In this document: positions 37,498 through 50,778 of the stretch, piece by piece
Layout: every line of letters begins with the position of its first letter
Numbering within the stretch: position 1 is the first letter of the stretch
Program-made: the position numbers and the translations under genes
Notes under the pieces: model-generated
What the model saw: the letters and a program-made list of their open reading frames with translations, nothing else
Database searches by the model: none
What the model was told of the DNA's origin: nothing
Source of the DNA: Nymphaea colorata
Lineage: Eukaryota; Streptophyta; Magnoliopsida; Nymphaeales; Nymphaeaceae
Reading direction: 5' to 3'
DNA length: 64,000 nucleotides
Assembly: GCF_008831285.2 (NCBI RefSeq)
Contig: NC_045140.1
Span: forward strand, 26,244,131 to 26,308,130

Positions 37498-39481
37498 CCC
37501 ACCACCAAAATTTACAGAATAGCACATGATTCCGGAAACAGATCTATCTGCTGATGTTTTAACCAGAAGTAAAATTGTAGAACCAACATGAGCACAGCTC
37601 ACGTGAAGTCAGGTCATCATACATTCAACTAATTTCAGCAAATACTGAGGAAGAAAAGACAGAAGCAGTACATGATTCTAGAAACAAATCTAACTGCTGC
37701 TGTTTTAATCAGAGGTACAATTTTTGAAGCCAAGTCATCATACGATCAATTAGTTTCAGCAAATACCGAAGAAGATGAAGAAGAAGAAGAAGAAGAAAGA
37801 TGAAATTTTATATACTGGAGTCCCTTTAGCTGCACCGAGTTAGCAATATTCAAGCTAGCAATGTTTGAAGCATTAAAGATGAAGAATGTCATGAGGAGCA
37901 ACATCCGGGGAATTGTTTGTGGACCAATCTGAAGAGGAAGAAGACTCTCAAGTCACATAGAGATTAAAGTGCAATGAATTTTTTTTCTTTCTATTTTCTA
38001 CCATATATTGTGGCAAGAAACTAGTGGATTCAGCTATCAAACTTTCATATACAACTTGCACCACAGACATGGGACCTTTGGAGTTTGGGGCACTTCGGAC
38101 AATCTATTAGATGGCATCCCAATCTCTGTTTAAACCAATACCTATCTGCCACAGGAGTTGAAACATCTGATGTACCTGCCTTCTCCAAATCAAAAAGAAA
38201 TATTATCTATTTGTCTTGGTCCAACAGGTGCAATTACTTTCAGTTTCATGAAGGCTTGCCAGGCAGCAATGATGATAAACAGTGAAGAGACAGATCCTAG
38301 AGTATTTACAAAATATAATCTCGCATCTCATAATGAAGGAAAAAAAGAGTAATCCCTAATTAGATCAATAATTTTCATCAGTCCCTGTAAACCATCTAGC
38401 ACATCTGCTCACATTAGAGTTGATGTCGGTATCCAACAAGATATTGATGAGATGATGCAGAATGAAATAATCACATAATAATCATTGTTAACAACAGCAG
38501 CAGCAGCAAGTCTTTACCCAGATACGAAGGACAGTAAAAACTAACAAGAACGTGACAGGATTCTTTTCAAGTATCTGTACATTTTAGGTGCATCAAGTGT
38601 GCAATAAAATTAGCAACTTAAGGCAAGTCATTATGCAAGGGAAAAGCGTCGCTTGTGCATGCAAAGATGAGAAGAAAGGAAAGGAAACAATATCGATAGT
38701 ACTCATCTCCAAACTGCAGATGGATCATCAACTTCAAAGTAAAGTTAAGAAAAGGCCAAATGCCTCAAGGCGGATGTCTTATGGAAAAAAGAAAAAAAGA
38801 AAGAAAGAATGTTGAACACAATTACTTGCATTACATGTCATTCACCGGCCTCAGTCGACCACCGTTCTTTGAATCCGAAAAATATGAACGAGAGATAGGG
38901 AGCTATACCAAGAGAACATATGTTTCTGCTTTCATAGAGTTCAGAAACCAATTCACGTTATTAGAAACAGAAAAAGAAAAGAGTTCATAACCAAGAAACA
39001 GCCAGATACTGCGACGTCGCTTGCTTAGTTCCATCTGTCTGAATTACAGAGACCAGAAAACCTGAGTCTAATATGAATCACAGAAAAACGATCACCCAAT
39101 CCCCATCTCGCCAGAAGTAACCGCTGCATCATAAAAGCCCCACGCAAGTGCTCCCAATCACGAACGCTGTACATTTTTTGGGTTAACTTCCATATTAAAC
39201 CCAAAAAAAAATATTGCAAAATACAGCAAAATCAATCACAAGAATCATCTGATCAACATCGACGATATAATAAAAGGACCAATTTGCAGATCATGAAATT
39301 ACAGAAACACCAAAAAAAAAAGAAACTTAAAAGTAAACCCAAAAAATGAAGAAGCCCATACAGACAGAATAAAATAGAACAGAAACCCTAATTTCGTTTC
39401 AGAAGGAGAAGGGGAAGAAATGGAAAAGCTAGTAAGAGGAAGAATAAAGTACCGGAGAGAAGGGGAGAAGAAGAAGGACGG

Positions 39482-39673
39482 TCAATGGTGGGAAGGAGGG
39501 TGGGCGCGCTTGTAGATGGCCTCGCCGACGAGATAGATGCCGAAAGCAACGAGGGCGATGCCGAGCCCTGGAGTGGCGTGCCTCAGCTGGTTGCTCAACA
39601 TAGGGTGCTTCCTCCACTCGTCCCTCCGCCGGAAGAACTCGCCGGTGCTCCCCAACGGCTTCGAGCTCGCCAT
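39482..39673 (-). CDS. Complex I B12 subunit (NDUFB3-type), 63 aa
   Basis: A single-exon frame of 63 codons begins MASSKPLGSTGEFFRRRDEW and continues RKHPMLSNQLRHATPG. One hydrophobic segment (about residues 38-56, GIALVAFGIYLVGEAIY) precedes a short basic, His-rich tail. Plant NADH dehydrogenase 1 beta subcomplex subunit 3 proteins have this same TGEFFRRRDEWRKHPML core, size and single membrane span. The protein is an accessory subunit of the membrane arm of mitochondrial respiratory complex I. It is short enough to be missed by automatic gene calls. The start is the first ATG before the conserved core, and an in-frame stop ends the tail. Confidence 0.92.
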   Translation of the reverse strand: MASSKPLGSTGEFFRRRDEWRKHPMLSNQLRHATPGLGIALVAFGIYLVGEAIYKRAHPPSHH

Positions 39674-42080
39674 CTCTTTCCTCGATCACTGGATTCACGT
39701 CGAGAGGGTGAAGAAGATGCCGCACAGGTAGCACGGTCGACCGTAGGTGTCAGATGTCGGGCTTCTATCCCGGGTCGCCGACGCTGGCCTGCCCGTCTAT
39801 GGATCGAGTTTGGGAGAAATCGAACTGGACCAGACTCATTCCCAGAGAGTCTGGGCGGGTTTGTTAGTTCAACTCTTAGACTCTAAAGAAGAGCAAAAGA
39901 GGTCTAGTCCTAGTTCAAGTCTCAACTCTGTCCTTTTGAATCATGTGCTTCCTTCAAATATCGTCACTGAATTTTGATATTATATGTGTTGCAATTTAGT
40001 GACAACTTGGGTTGTGCGTCAACAATCTAAAATTTTTGTTACATGTTTCTCGTTTGTATTTAAACTATTGTTTTGTAATTAGTATTCTAAACTTCAATTA
40101 CATGAAATTTTTCAAAAAAAAATATAGTGTTTTTGTTTATCTTATTTATATTATATTGTGCATGCATATATAGATCTGAACTCCACGCCCGTTTTTCAGA
40201 AAATCGCAGCGTCTGTTGGGGCCTAAAAAACTGCATCGAGACTGTCAAAAGATATTCATGTGACATAAAATGACAGAATGGACAATACTGTTGATGTCAG
40301 GCTCAGCAACACTCAGTAGTATGTTCGCTTGAAAGGTGTTCCTTGGTAGATTTCCTACATGTTTACAAGTCCCTTCTTCCAAAAGAGAAAAGCGTAATGT
40401 GGGTTCGTTGATAGCCTCATTTAAACCAGGAAGTTATTTTTTTTAAGGTTTTGCATCGTTGTAGTTTTTTCTTTTTTCAAATAACAAAAAGATACATTTG
40501 GAGATGGAAGTGTGAAAACTCTGAAGGAAATTTGCTTGAGTGTCTTGAACACTCATTAAGTGAAAAATACGAAGACTTTATCTTATAAAAAAAAACCATA
40601 CGAAGTTTGAACTCATGAACATATACTGACAAGTCCGTCACAGCTGTTAATTTCGGGGAGGGGAGGTTTTGACACTTTATCGCTAGACAAATTATTATCA
40701 CTTTTACTATTATTATTTTTATTGCTACTTGAAAAAAGCACACCTAATGATTTGGTGATGACGCGAAGAGAATTCCAATTTGCGGATATTATTAAAAATA
40801 TAATTAAGTTCTGCATCTAATTAGTTTGCTTTTCATATAATATCCAAATTAGTTACGTGACTTTCTCTTTTTCTTTGATAATGCTAGAAATTACCCAATA
40901 GATATTTAGATGCTTCACACGATTAAGTTTACTTTTCATGTCACTTTCGAAAGGCAAAAGGAGAATTATTCACTAAATCAACAACTAACTTCAGTGACAA
41001 TATTAAAAGTTGTGTCATTGGTTGTCGCCAAATCATAAGTTGTTCTTCATAGAAACAACTTATATTAGGTCCTTGAGCGAAGCACCATACCGGGTATACA
41101 ACCAGGTGACCTCTTGCCCCTCCTTTTCAAAAGCACGAATTTCATGAAGATTTGAAACCAAAAAAATAATTTCTCAGGTCCTGTAAAATCTTTTAAAAAA
41201 AATTAACATAAACGGGCCCTTCCCATAATATTGGGGTTCTGTTCGTTAATGGGGTGAGACCGGTCAAGGTTACAACTTGCACCAATTCTGTCTTCAGAAC
41301 ATTGTGCAATTTCATCGTTCATTTCCAACCCATTCCCATATAACCACATTAAGATGTGTAACACCAACTTCTTAGCATTTATCTCAGTTTTATATGCCAA
41401 ATCAAAGTTTTATGTCAAAATTTTGGATCTACATACAATCAAGTAGATCATACTTTATTCATGTGCAGAGCTGCATACTGGGTTCACTGTCCAATAGCTA
41501 CATTTTTTCAACTAACAGACCACCTTCAACGAAGGAGTTAATTAGACGGTGAGATCTGATTCGAAGTCCCAAGTTGCACCAAACACGTATCTGATCTGTG
41601 CTAATGTAAAGTCAAACAACCTTCATAATCTTTGTCCTTTTTTCAGCCTTACGATAGGTTGGGATTAGGCAGAGCCCTGCCATATTATGCCAGGAGATGC
41701 CATCAAAGCACCCGAGATACCAAGGTGTTTTCTTCAACTTGATATAGTTTTAGGTGGTAAATCTTTTCTTGGCTTTTGGATGAATTCCAGCTCCAACCCA
41801 CTTCTTTTGCATGAGCTTGACCACATGCACCAATATTTGATATATTATGGATCTGTTTATAGCTTCATCTGTGTCCACTAATTTGCAAAAACTTTTCCCC
41901 AAAATGATTTAATAATTTAAAGCAGATAAATGCCTTTTCTCTGTAAAATAAACAATTTGTGCCATCGTTTGGAAAATGGACTTTCAATAATCATGTCGAT
42001 TTAACAATTTTTTCTAACTTGTCACATCAATAAAAAAAATAATTAAGGCACATCGTCCAAGATAAATTAGTGCAATCATA
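39674..42080. other. Intergenic region between NDUFB3-type gene and DDI1
   Basis: The first ~100 bp are GC-rich and serve as leader and promoter of the complex I subunit gene. The rest is AT-rich. No further gene or transposon is recognisable. The 3' UTR of DDI1 should lie just below 42081. Confidence 0.55.
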
Positions 42081-45000
42081 TCAACCAGCAAATAGAAAAC
42101 CAGCCGCCTGTTCTACATTACCATTAGCAAGAGTCAGCGCACGTGTTACTGTTTCACGACTGAAACCCAGATCCATAAGCTGAGTGACTTTGGCTTCGTA
42201 CTCAGCTCCCTGCAAACAAGGAGGTGAAAGCAGAACCATCAGAGTATTTCAATGCAAAGCACAGCAGCAGGACCTGGTTGACCTCATTAGCCAACCAAGA
42301 AAATAGCCACGTTTTAAGATTTCCGAGCACTAACGAGAAGATCACCAATTGCGCTCTGAAGACACTAACCAGTTCAGAGCATTGTGCTACAGAGAGACAA
42401 ATCCCAACACATGATACTAAGTAGCAATACAGAAAGTCAAATCCCGAGAGACATGACACTAAGTAGCAACACCAACTGCATTCCAATGGTTCCATGTTGA
42501 AGCACGTTATAGTGCATCCTCTAATTATTTTAACAAACCATCTTTTCTGAGACATGAAAGCAAACTGGAGCTATATAGTCTTTGCTTCCGTAACTTGTGG
42601 ACATGAGAACAAGAAAAAAATGACAATTTCAAACTACCGAATCTTACAAGAAAGGGCATCAGGGAGCATTTTACCTGTGTACTGACATTTCTTGGAGTTC
42701 CTGTTACCACAGAGTATAAATCATGATGAGTAACAAATGATTGCAGTGACTTGACAAGAAAGTGGAACCGTCTAAAGCACCAAAAGCAATCACCAAACTG
42801 AAATATGTGAACACGGTAAGAAACTAACCAGAAGTATTACTCCCAGAAGGTGCAGTACTGTAACGATCATTTTTTGGTGTTCCACCTGACGTGCCCTGCA
42901 AAAGACATTAAAAAGGTCCCGGTAACAGCATTTTACATGGGCCTATAAATCTCAGATTTTTTTTTACATTTCTTTTTTTTTTTTTCCTTCCTTTTGCAGG
43001 GAGGGAGAAGTTGTGGGGGAGAGATAGCCGTCCTCTGGGGAGAGATTTCCTTTAGCCACACTTCTTAAATTTATAAGGAGCTCCTCCCAATTCTTTCAGG
43101 TAAAAAAATTAATACATGCAACGCTTGTTCTTTTATGGACAAACATGATGAAATTTGTGAATTAATGCACAAAAGTGACAACCACATAACGAATAACAGG
43201 AAAAGAATAAAAGCACCTTGCTGAAACAAGCCAAGTTAAAAGGAAGGCCAAAAGATTTTGTTATTGTCATACTACTTACAGGAGCTGAAGGCGTGCTTAA
43301 AGACTGCTGCTTCGTGTATCTTTCTTCATCTAGAAAATGAGATGGAATATCTTTTTCTAAAATAAAAGGAAAAGCTAATGAGTAGGAATCAATAAAATTT
43401 TAAGCCAAAGTACAGAGAAAATATAATCACAAATTAAGAGCTTTTAATCCAAGAAATTATAGTGCAGTTATGGTTCCAGGTAAACAAATTTTACATGCTA
43501 CAACAAGTCGTTAACCTACTAAAACTTCGTTAATTTTAGATATAAACCTTGTAGAAAAGGCACTGAAACTTCTCCTCCCCCAACTCTCAAGACATTCTCC
43601 TTCAAATCAATTGCGCACTGCATAATGACAATTACTAAAATTTTGAAGCAAACATACAACAGTAAAATAGAGGGTTCTATTATGAAACAAGATTGTCAAG
43701 CAGTTTACCTGATGCTTGCGGAGCATATCAAGCCCAAAAAGAAACTCCATGTTAGGAGAATCAAGCACCATGAACGAGCAAGGATAGAACACATGTCCAA
43801 TCTGTCCCAAGTTCAACCATATTGACTATTATAAAGAAACCATTAACTTTTAGCAGCATAAAAGAATGAAATTTGTGCCTAATGCACTGGTGACACAGGA
43901 GCCAAGTTATGATATTCAGTTAGAAACCAGAAGCAAGTCGACACAGACAGAAGGTTTTTATATATACTACTTGCATCTCCTTGATACAAACCAACAACAG
44001 AATCGACACATGCTTCATGGTTTTTATTTGAAAATACAGTCATCAGTCTGATATCAACCTTAATTGGTGCCACATGTATCCGACCAAGTATCTCTGACTG
44101 ACCAACTCCATGTGCAATGCCCTTGTAACGCTGATCTAAAAGCCTTAATAGCCTGCAGTAGAATATCACAATGAATTGGAGAACAATTTTACCTATAAAA
44201 TGAAGTAAGGCATCTCTATCGAATAAAAGTGCACTTTCTTATCAGGTAACAAGAGAAGAACCAAATTTTGATGAGCATTATAAATGTTAACTATCAAACA
44301 AAGAAAAGTTAAGAAACTGATTTATTGATTAATGAGTATTGGATATTGAAACATGTGCAGTACATACCCACAACGCTCAGCACAACTTTTTGATATTATC
44401 GTAGATTGTGCTCCACTGTCCACAAATGCCTAGAAAAGAGGGCACAAAAAGCATGAAGTACTAAATGAAGCAAGTAGAACACAAAGGAAAAAAAATTAGC
44501 ATAATTACAAGAGAATGACATAGCATCTTAATCCATCATGCCCACAATTCACAAGCGAACACTATTCACCAATATCTCATATATGACATTCAGTCAGGAG
44601 TTTTTTCTAAATCACCGGTCCATTTTGTCCCTCCTTGTGTTTTCAACAGATAAAAAGTTAAAAACAATAACAGGATAATGTTTTGTGCAATCCTGAAAGG
44701 ATTAAAAATTTTATAGCTCTGTACCTTCAGCGGCACACCATTCACTTCCATATCCACATATAGCATTACCTGAATGATTAAAAGTTCAAAAATATGCATG
44801 TTAAGGAGAAAAGTTCGATTCAGGAGCTTAGTAGGAGTGTTCTCAAACCACATACCACCCGTGCAAAACCCTCTGGATTATGCTCCAATGCAGCCTCCCA
44901 ATTCTCATCAATTCCTCTCTGTGATACGAAGAAAAAGTGCAAAAAAGCTCCAATTAACAAATCACGCTATTCTATACTTCTAGCGGTTCAGGTGACTTAT

Positions 45001-48000
45001 AAACATAAATAGATGAACAGCCGAAAACTTCAAAATTGTGTGAATGCTCAATCATGAGATACATGCACTTTGATGACCAAAGAAAAACCAGCAAATATGA
45101 ATACAGTAAAAAACATTAAGATAAAGAGAGCAATACTTTAGATTTTGGTATATGAAGAAATGTAAGTCACAAACAACGTTTCAGGATTTTAAACGGCGAG
45201 GTTTTTTTCGGGTATAATACGGCGAGATTGAAAAAAACGGAAAAAATATGGTAAATTTTTAAAAATTTATAAAAACTAAAAATGAAGGAAAAATAAGATA
45301 AGTGAGAAACTAATAACACAAACATCAAAAAATAAGTAGATTTGCAACAAATAAAAAATAGAAAATGGAAAAAAACTGTTTGGCATTAAAAAAACATGAA
45401 AAAAACGAAAAAACACACTTTTCCCGTGTTTCTTTAGTTTTTAACGTCTTTTTCAAAAAGCACATTTTTTTAAGTTTTAAATGGCAATTTTATTTATCGC
45501 GTTTTTTTCGTGTTTTTTCCAAAAAAAAACATGTTTTGTGTGACACTGCTCTTAAGTATAAGTTTCTATTGACATTAATAACATTCAACTTACTCGAATG
45601 ACTAACCTAAACTATGATGGTTCTGTTGAAAATTTAATGTGGACGCAACATGTCCGACTCCAGCATAATAAACAAGTTGCATTTCTTTTGCAATGTTAGT
45701 CTTCAACTAGATCACTACAACATGATGCCTAACACAAAATACTCATTGCTTCTTTCTTTTTAACTTTTTTTTACTAGCTTTGAACAACACAAGAACTCTG
45801 AATCAACCCCGGAGAGTGCACATTTGGTCTCATAACTAGCAGCTGGTAATTATATCTTGTTTACTACATACACGAGAAATTTATTTATCTCCTATTAGTA
45901 TACATATTTGGTAAAATACTACACCCAAACCCAACAACATTGACAAATGCCCTAAATTGATACATGTTAAAGCTATCCAACAGCTTTTCTCAGCTAGTTA
46001 GACCAGAATGTGATATAACTTTTCCAATTGATATGATACAAATTCAATCAGACAATATCTAATTACAACAGATTCAATGGTGTAAAAAGAGTAGCATGAA
46101 TGAAGGCAAAGATGCTCCATCGGGCCGACTCCAGAGTCCAAAAAATGAGCAGCATGATGATGCAAGGGTGTTTTTTTCACTTCCTAATAGCAGCTTGCCA
46201 GACGGATGGGCCTTGATATGGTTTCAAACTCCAAAAGATAGTCATGGCATTTGCTTACTTTTTCACATAATGAGCTAGGCTCTTCATTTGGTTCTGCAAG
46301 GACAACATGTAGACTGCCATAATCTTTATTAGAATGGCAATTAGGCTTGGGTTCAAACTATGCATAACACTAACAAGCACAAGGAATATCAATTCACCTG
46401 AAGCCTTAACAAGCTGAATGTTGAAACTCTGTGAAACAATTTTGCAGACAGAATTTCTAGGAAACACCCATAAGGTAGACTATGGCTAACCTCAGATCTA
46501 GACAAAGGAGGATATTAAGAAAATGCTTGAAATGCTGCATTAATTGGAACAGACAACTTAACTAGAAGATAAATTTGGAAGGCTTATAAGAAGCCTCGAA
46601 AGAATTTGGATATCAGATATTGATGAAGTTACCAGAATCCTAGGTCAACAGAAAACAAAGAGGAGAGAAAAGGGCACACAAAGTGGTGAAGCAGCAGCCA
46701 GCACTCTGTCCTAATTCCATTGCATATTGTAAAAGACATTGAGGGACAATACAACCTCTAAGATAACGAACAAATTACAGACTGAGACATGTTTAAACTC
46801 CACGTACACATTATATTGGATGTTTTTAAATCTGGAGAAACTTGATCCCAGCCCAATCATGCCTTATCATCATCCCTCAAGTTATAAATGGTCCTTGAAA
46901 ATGGACAACTTGTTCTTTAGAAAATTAATGTTTCGTTAGGCTTGATCTCCTTATCTTCTGTTGGAACGTATTGGAAAGAACATAAAATCACATTCCATTA
47001 ACCATAATCTCTATTTAAATAGAGATTAGTAAGTAATTGCAGAAAAGTCCATTTTATTACAGCATATTCAAGAAATATTAAAACTTTGATAAATTGTGAC
47101 TACCTACAAAAAATAATAAATATTCCTCTCAGCACTTCCCCTCAAGCTGGAGCATAGATATCTATCATGTTCAGCTTGTCACAATATTTCAAGAATGTAG
47201 AACTATGGTTAGGTTGGTGAAGATATCCACCACTTAGTCTTCCGAGGTTACATGAACTATAAAGATATGTCCTGAACTCCTGATTACATCTTGTGCCCAA
47301 TATAATGACAATCAAGCTCGATGTACTTAGTCCTCTCATGGCTGGGTAGTTAGCAATATATTTGGCAGTTTTGTTATCACACTTCATCACCATGGGGGTA
47401 GAGACTTTTACATTCAAATCAGTTAATATGGATTTTGCCCACATCATTTTTGTAGCAATTTGAGTTATGGCTCAGTATCCGACTCCACAACCAATCTGCC
47501 TAACAGCACAACAGCTAGGGCAATCAATAGAAACTAACCTCTGCCCTAACTCCACAAAAACTTGGATAGTCAACGGAAAATAAAATTTCCCAACACCACA
47601 TCAACCAGGGCATAACACAGCACGTCAAATCTGCCCTAACTCTACATCAACTAAGGCAGAAAATCTGACTTTATACTTTCCCCTAAACCACCACCACAAC
47701 TGAAAATAAATATGAATTGAACTCGATGTTACATATCAGTGGCCGAACTAAGTCCAAGCCTTCAGAAAAGCAGACCATCAAACACGTGACTGACTGCTTC
47801 ACCAATTCTACATTGCTGCTGGCCTTCATAATATGCCATAGACACCATTCCATCAATTTTGAACAGGGCAACCAGAAAATCTGATCACTGTGTCATATTT
47901 TGACATCAGAGATCACATTTCTGTTCACCCACTATCCACATGAATCAGAGTAAGAGGGAGAAAGAAAGAGAAGAGAAAGAAGAAGAGGAAGAAGAAGAAG

Positions 48001-50725
48001 GGATGGAGAGGAAGAAGAGAACAAGGTTTCCAAGTGGTGTCACAGCCTCCCAGACATGGATGGCTCTGATACCATGTTGGAATGTACTGGAGACAACAGA
48101 CATTCCATTAACCCTAATCTATACCATTTCAAATCCCTCTTCCTATCGAACGAGAAAAACCGAAATCGAACAAGAAATCCCTTTGCCTATCTTCTGACTC
48201 ATGTCCCTTCAAATAGAGATTAATGAATTACAGAAAAGTCCACCTTATTACAGCATATTCAATAAATCTTAAAATTTTGATGAATTGCAATTAGCTATCC
48301 AAAATAATAAATATTCCTCTCAACATCTTCAACTTTTTGTCAATTGAATTGTTAATCTATTTCAATATGCTTCATACAACTATGATATGATGGGTGAAAG
48401 CAATGATGATAGTACTCTAATTGCCACAGAATAAAAGAGATCAGGAGGCTTCTTCTCCTAAATCACCCAATAACTGCCAAACCCATGTAATTTCAACAAG
48501 ATTATATATCACCACCTTTTGGAAGAGCATGGAAGCCGGAAGGTATACGTAATCAAGGATTGATTTCGCTTCATCAATGCTATAAAATTGGATCTTAAGT
48601 GTGTTAAACTTAAAGTTGAACCAATGAAACTCCTTAATCATCATTCCTTTCCTGTGAAATAAACTGTGGTAGGGTTAAACTTGATCGGTTCAGATGCCCA
48701 AACAAATCCTAGCCCCTCATAGAAAGAATGATTTTTCCTCTTTTAGTTCAGACAATGAAATTAGCTTTTCAAAAACAAGTGAACTCAAGAAGTTGGAAGA
48801 GACTCCAGTTTAGGAAGAGAGAAGAGGGTTCAGTGTATAAAGAGGAATACATTGACTGAAGAAGGGAGAGAAAAAAAGAAAAAAAGGAAGAAGCCGGGAT
48901 AATAGGAAGTGAAAAAGTAAACTAATTCAATCAGGGAGCTTTGCAAAAATAAAATTTCAGCTTCATACAAAAATAAAACTGCAATACAAAAGCATGCCCT
49001 TCTTTTCTTTTTTCCATTCGAAAAAAAAATCGGCATTCCCAGATGGCAAGTTCTTAGAACTCAACCTGATCACTGTGTCCTGTCCACATATATGTTGATT
49101 GAATATCAGCGTGAAACAGTGTTAGGTAGAATCGAGTTTACATCGAATTTCTCTGTTATGGAAAAGGTGGAAGAAGAGGGAAAACAACATAGAATCAAAG
49201 ACATGTTGAAATAGAGGGAATATTAATAGTAGACACGGTATTTAGATGTACAAGCAGGAAATAAAAGGAAAGGAGACTATCTGATCCAACACCAGACAAA
49301 GAAACAAACTACGATCTGGCTTCAATCAGATCTTGATCTGATGTCAGAATATAGAAGTTAGATCAGATCCTAAAACCAGTCCTGAAAACAAAACAGATCA
49401 CGGACGTAAGAAGCAAAGAATCCAAGAAAATCAAAGGACTAGAAAATAGAGGATTTCAGATCAAGAAAACAATGCAGGAATTGAATTTTTGGAACTATTT
49501 GAAGATGAATAAACATAGAGGAACAGAATAAAAGGAAAAAAGGGTTCAAAACAGAAATAAGATGATAGAGGAAAGGAAGGGAAAAAAAATTCTAACTGGG
49601 AGTAACAAATTTTAGATTTCTTTGGGCATAGCATTTGGAAGAAGTCAGGAACCTAGTTCTGATACCATGAACATTTGAATATCAAATCTTGATGAAGCCA
49701 CCACAATCCTAAATGGCTAAATCAAAAGAAAAAAAAAAGAGAAAAGGAGAGAAAGAAGCGCAAAAAAGGTGGGACACAAGCCCTAATTCCATTATACATT
49801 CTAAGAGATCTTTTAGGGACAAAACAGCCCCTAAAATACTTACAACATGAGACATGTTTGAACTGCATTTGCATATTATATTGGACGTGTTTAGATCTGG
49901 ACCAACTTGACCCAAGTCCAATTATGTCTTATCAGGTATAATTAGTTCTAGACACAAGACCTTGCTAGGGATCTTTCCATTTACATCTTATCTTGCCAGC
50001 TCCTGGTTTTCTGAGTCAAACCATAAATTCCTAAGACCTCCAATGCTACCACACTTAAATAATGAGGCCAAACAGAAAATGCACAAAGATTATGAAAAAC
50101 ATAGCACTTAAGCTAAAGGCAATCAAAATAACATGCCCTGTTAATCATATTCACATCCAGATTTCTCTGGATGCATCATAATGCAAGCTGGTTACATGAA
50201 ATGTCCTTAAAGAACCATCAGCAACAATACAACAAGAACCATAACTTTCTTCATCATTGAACTACCACTAAAATAGCCAACTGAAATTTTTAACAAACAA
50301 AACCTGTTGGATAATAGCTTCAATCTTTTTCTGTGCTTCAACATCAAATGGATCGGCATACAGTAGTGCCTGTAGAAGCAACCAAATTATTAAAAAGGAT
50401 AATGATCTATACAACGGTTAACAGATTAAAGTAGACAGACAATACAAATAGGAACAAACCATAACTAAAAGCATAAAACAGTTTCCCGTCTAATGCAAGT
50501 GGAGACCAGATGAGATTCAATCTTCAACTTTAGATTTATGGGCATTACAATCAATTGCAGTACCTTAAGAAGCACTTCCACTGTTTAATCCTGCAAGAGT
50601 GTATTAAGTGCAAGCTCCTATTTCATGTCCAATCTTATTTAGCCTCATGTTTGGATGTCTACATAAATCGATGTTGCTGAGATGCAACAAGCAACATTGG
50701 TGTCAAACAATTGAAATTTGTCTAC

Positions 50726-50778
<53 letters not shown>

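Larger units (their letters stand above)
28742..39481. other. 10.7-kb intergenic region rich in repeats
   Basis: Apart from the leader of the methionine S-methyltransferase gene (28742 to about 28980) and the MITE and repeat units listed separately, I see no gene. Open frames are short, scattered and without recognisable motifs. The frame at 31287-31682 has no homology I can name. Base composition is AT-rich, and (GA)n or (GAA)n tracts occur at 33466-33482, 37460-37493 and 37769-37800. Confidence 0.55.

Noticed and set aside
40976-41060. Weak inverted repeat (CAACTAAC...GTTGTGTC...GGTTGTC)
   Set aside because: Arms pair poorly and no terminal repeats or target duplication are visible.
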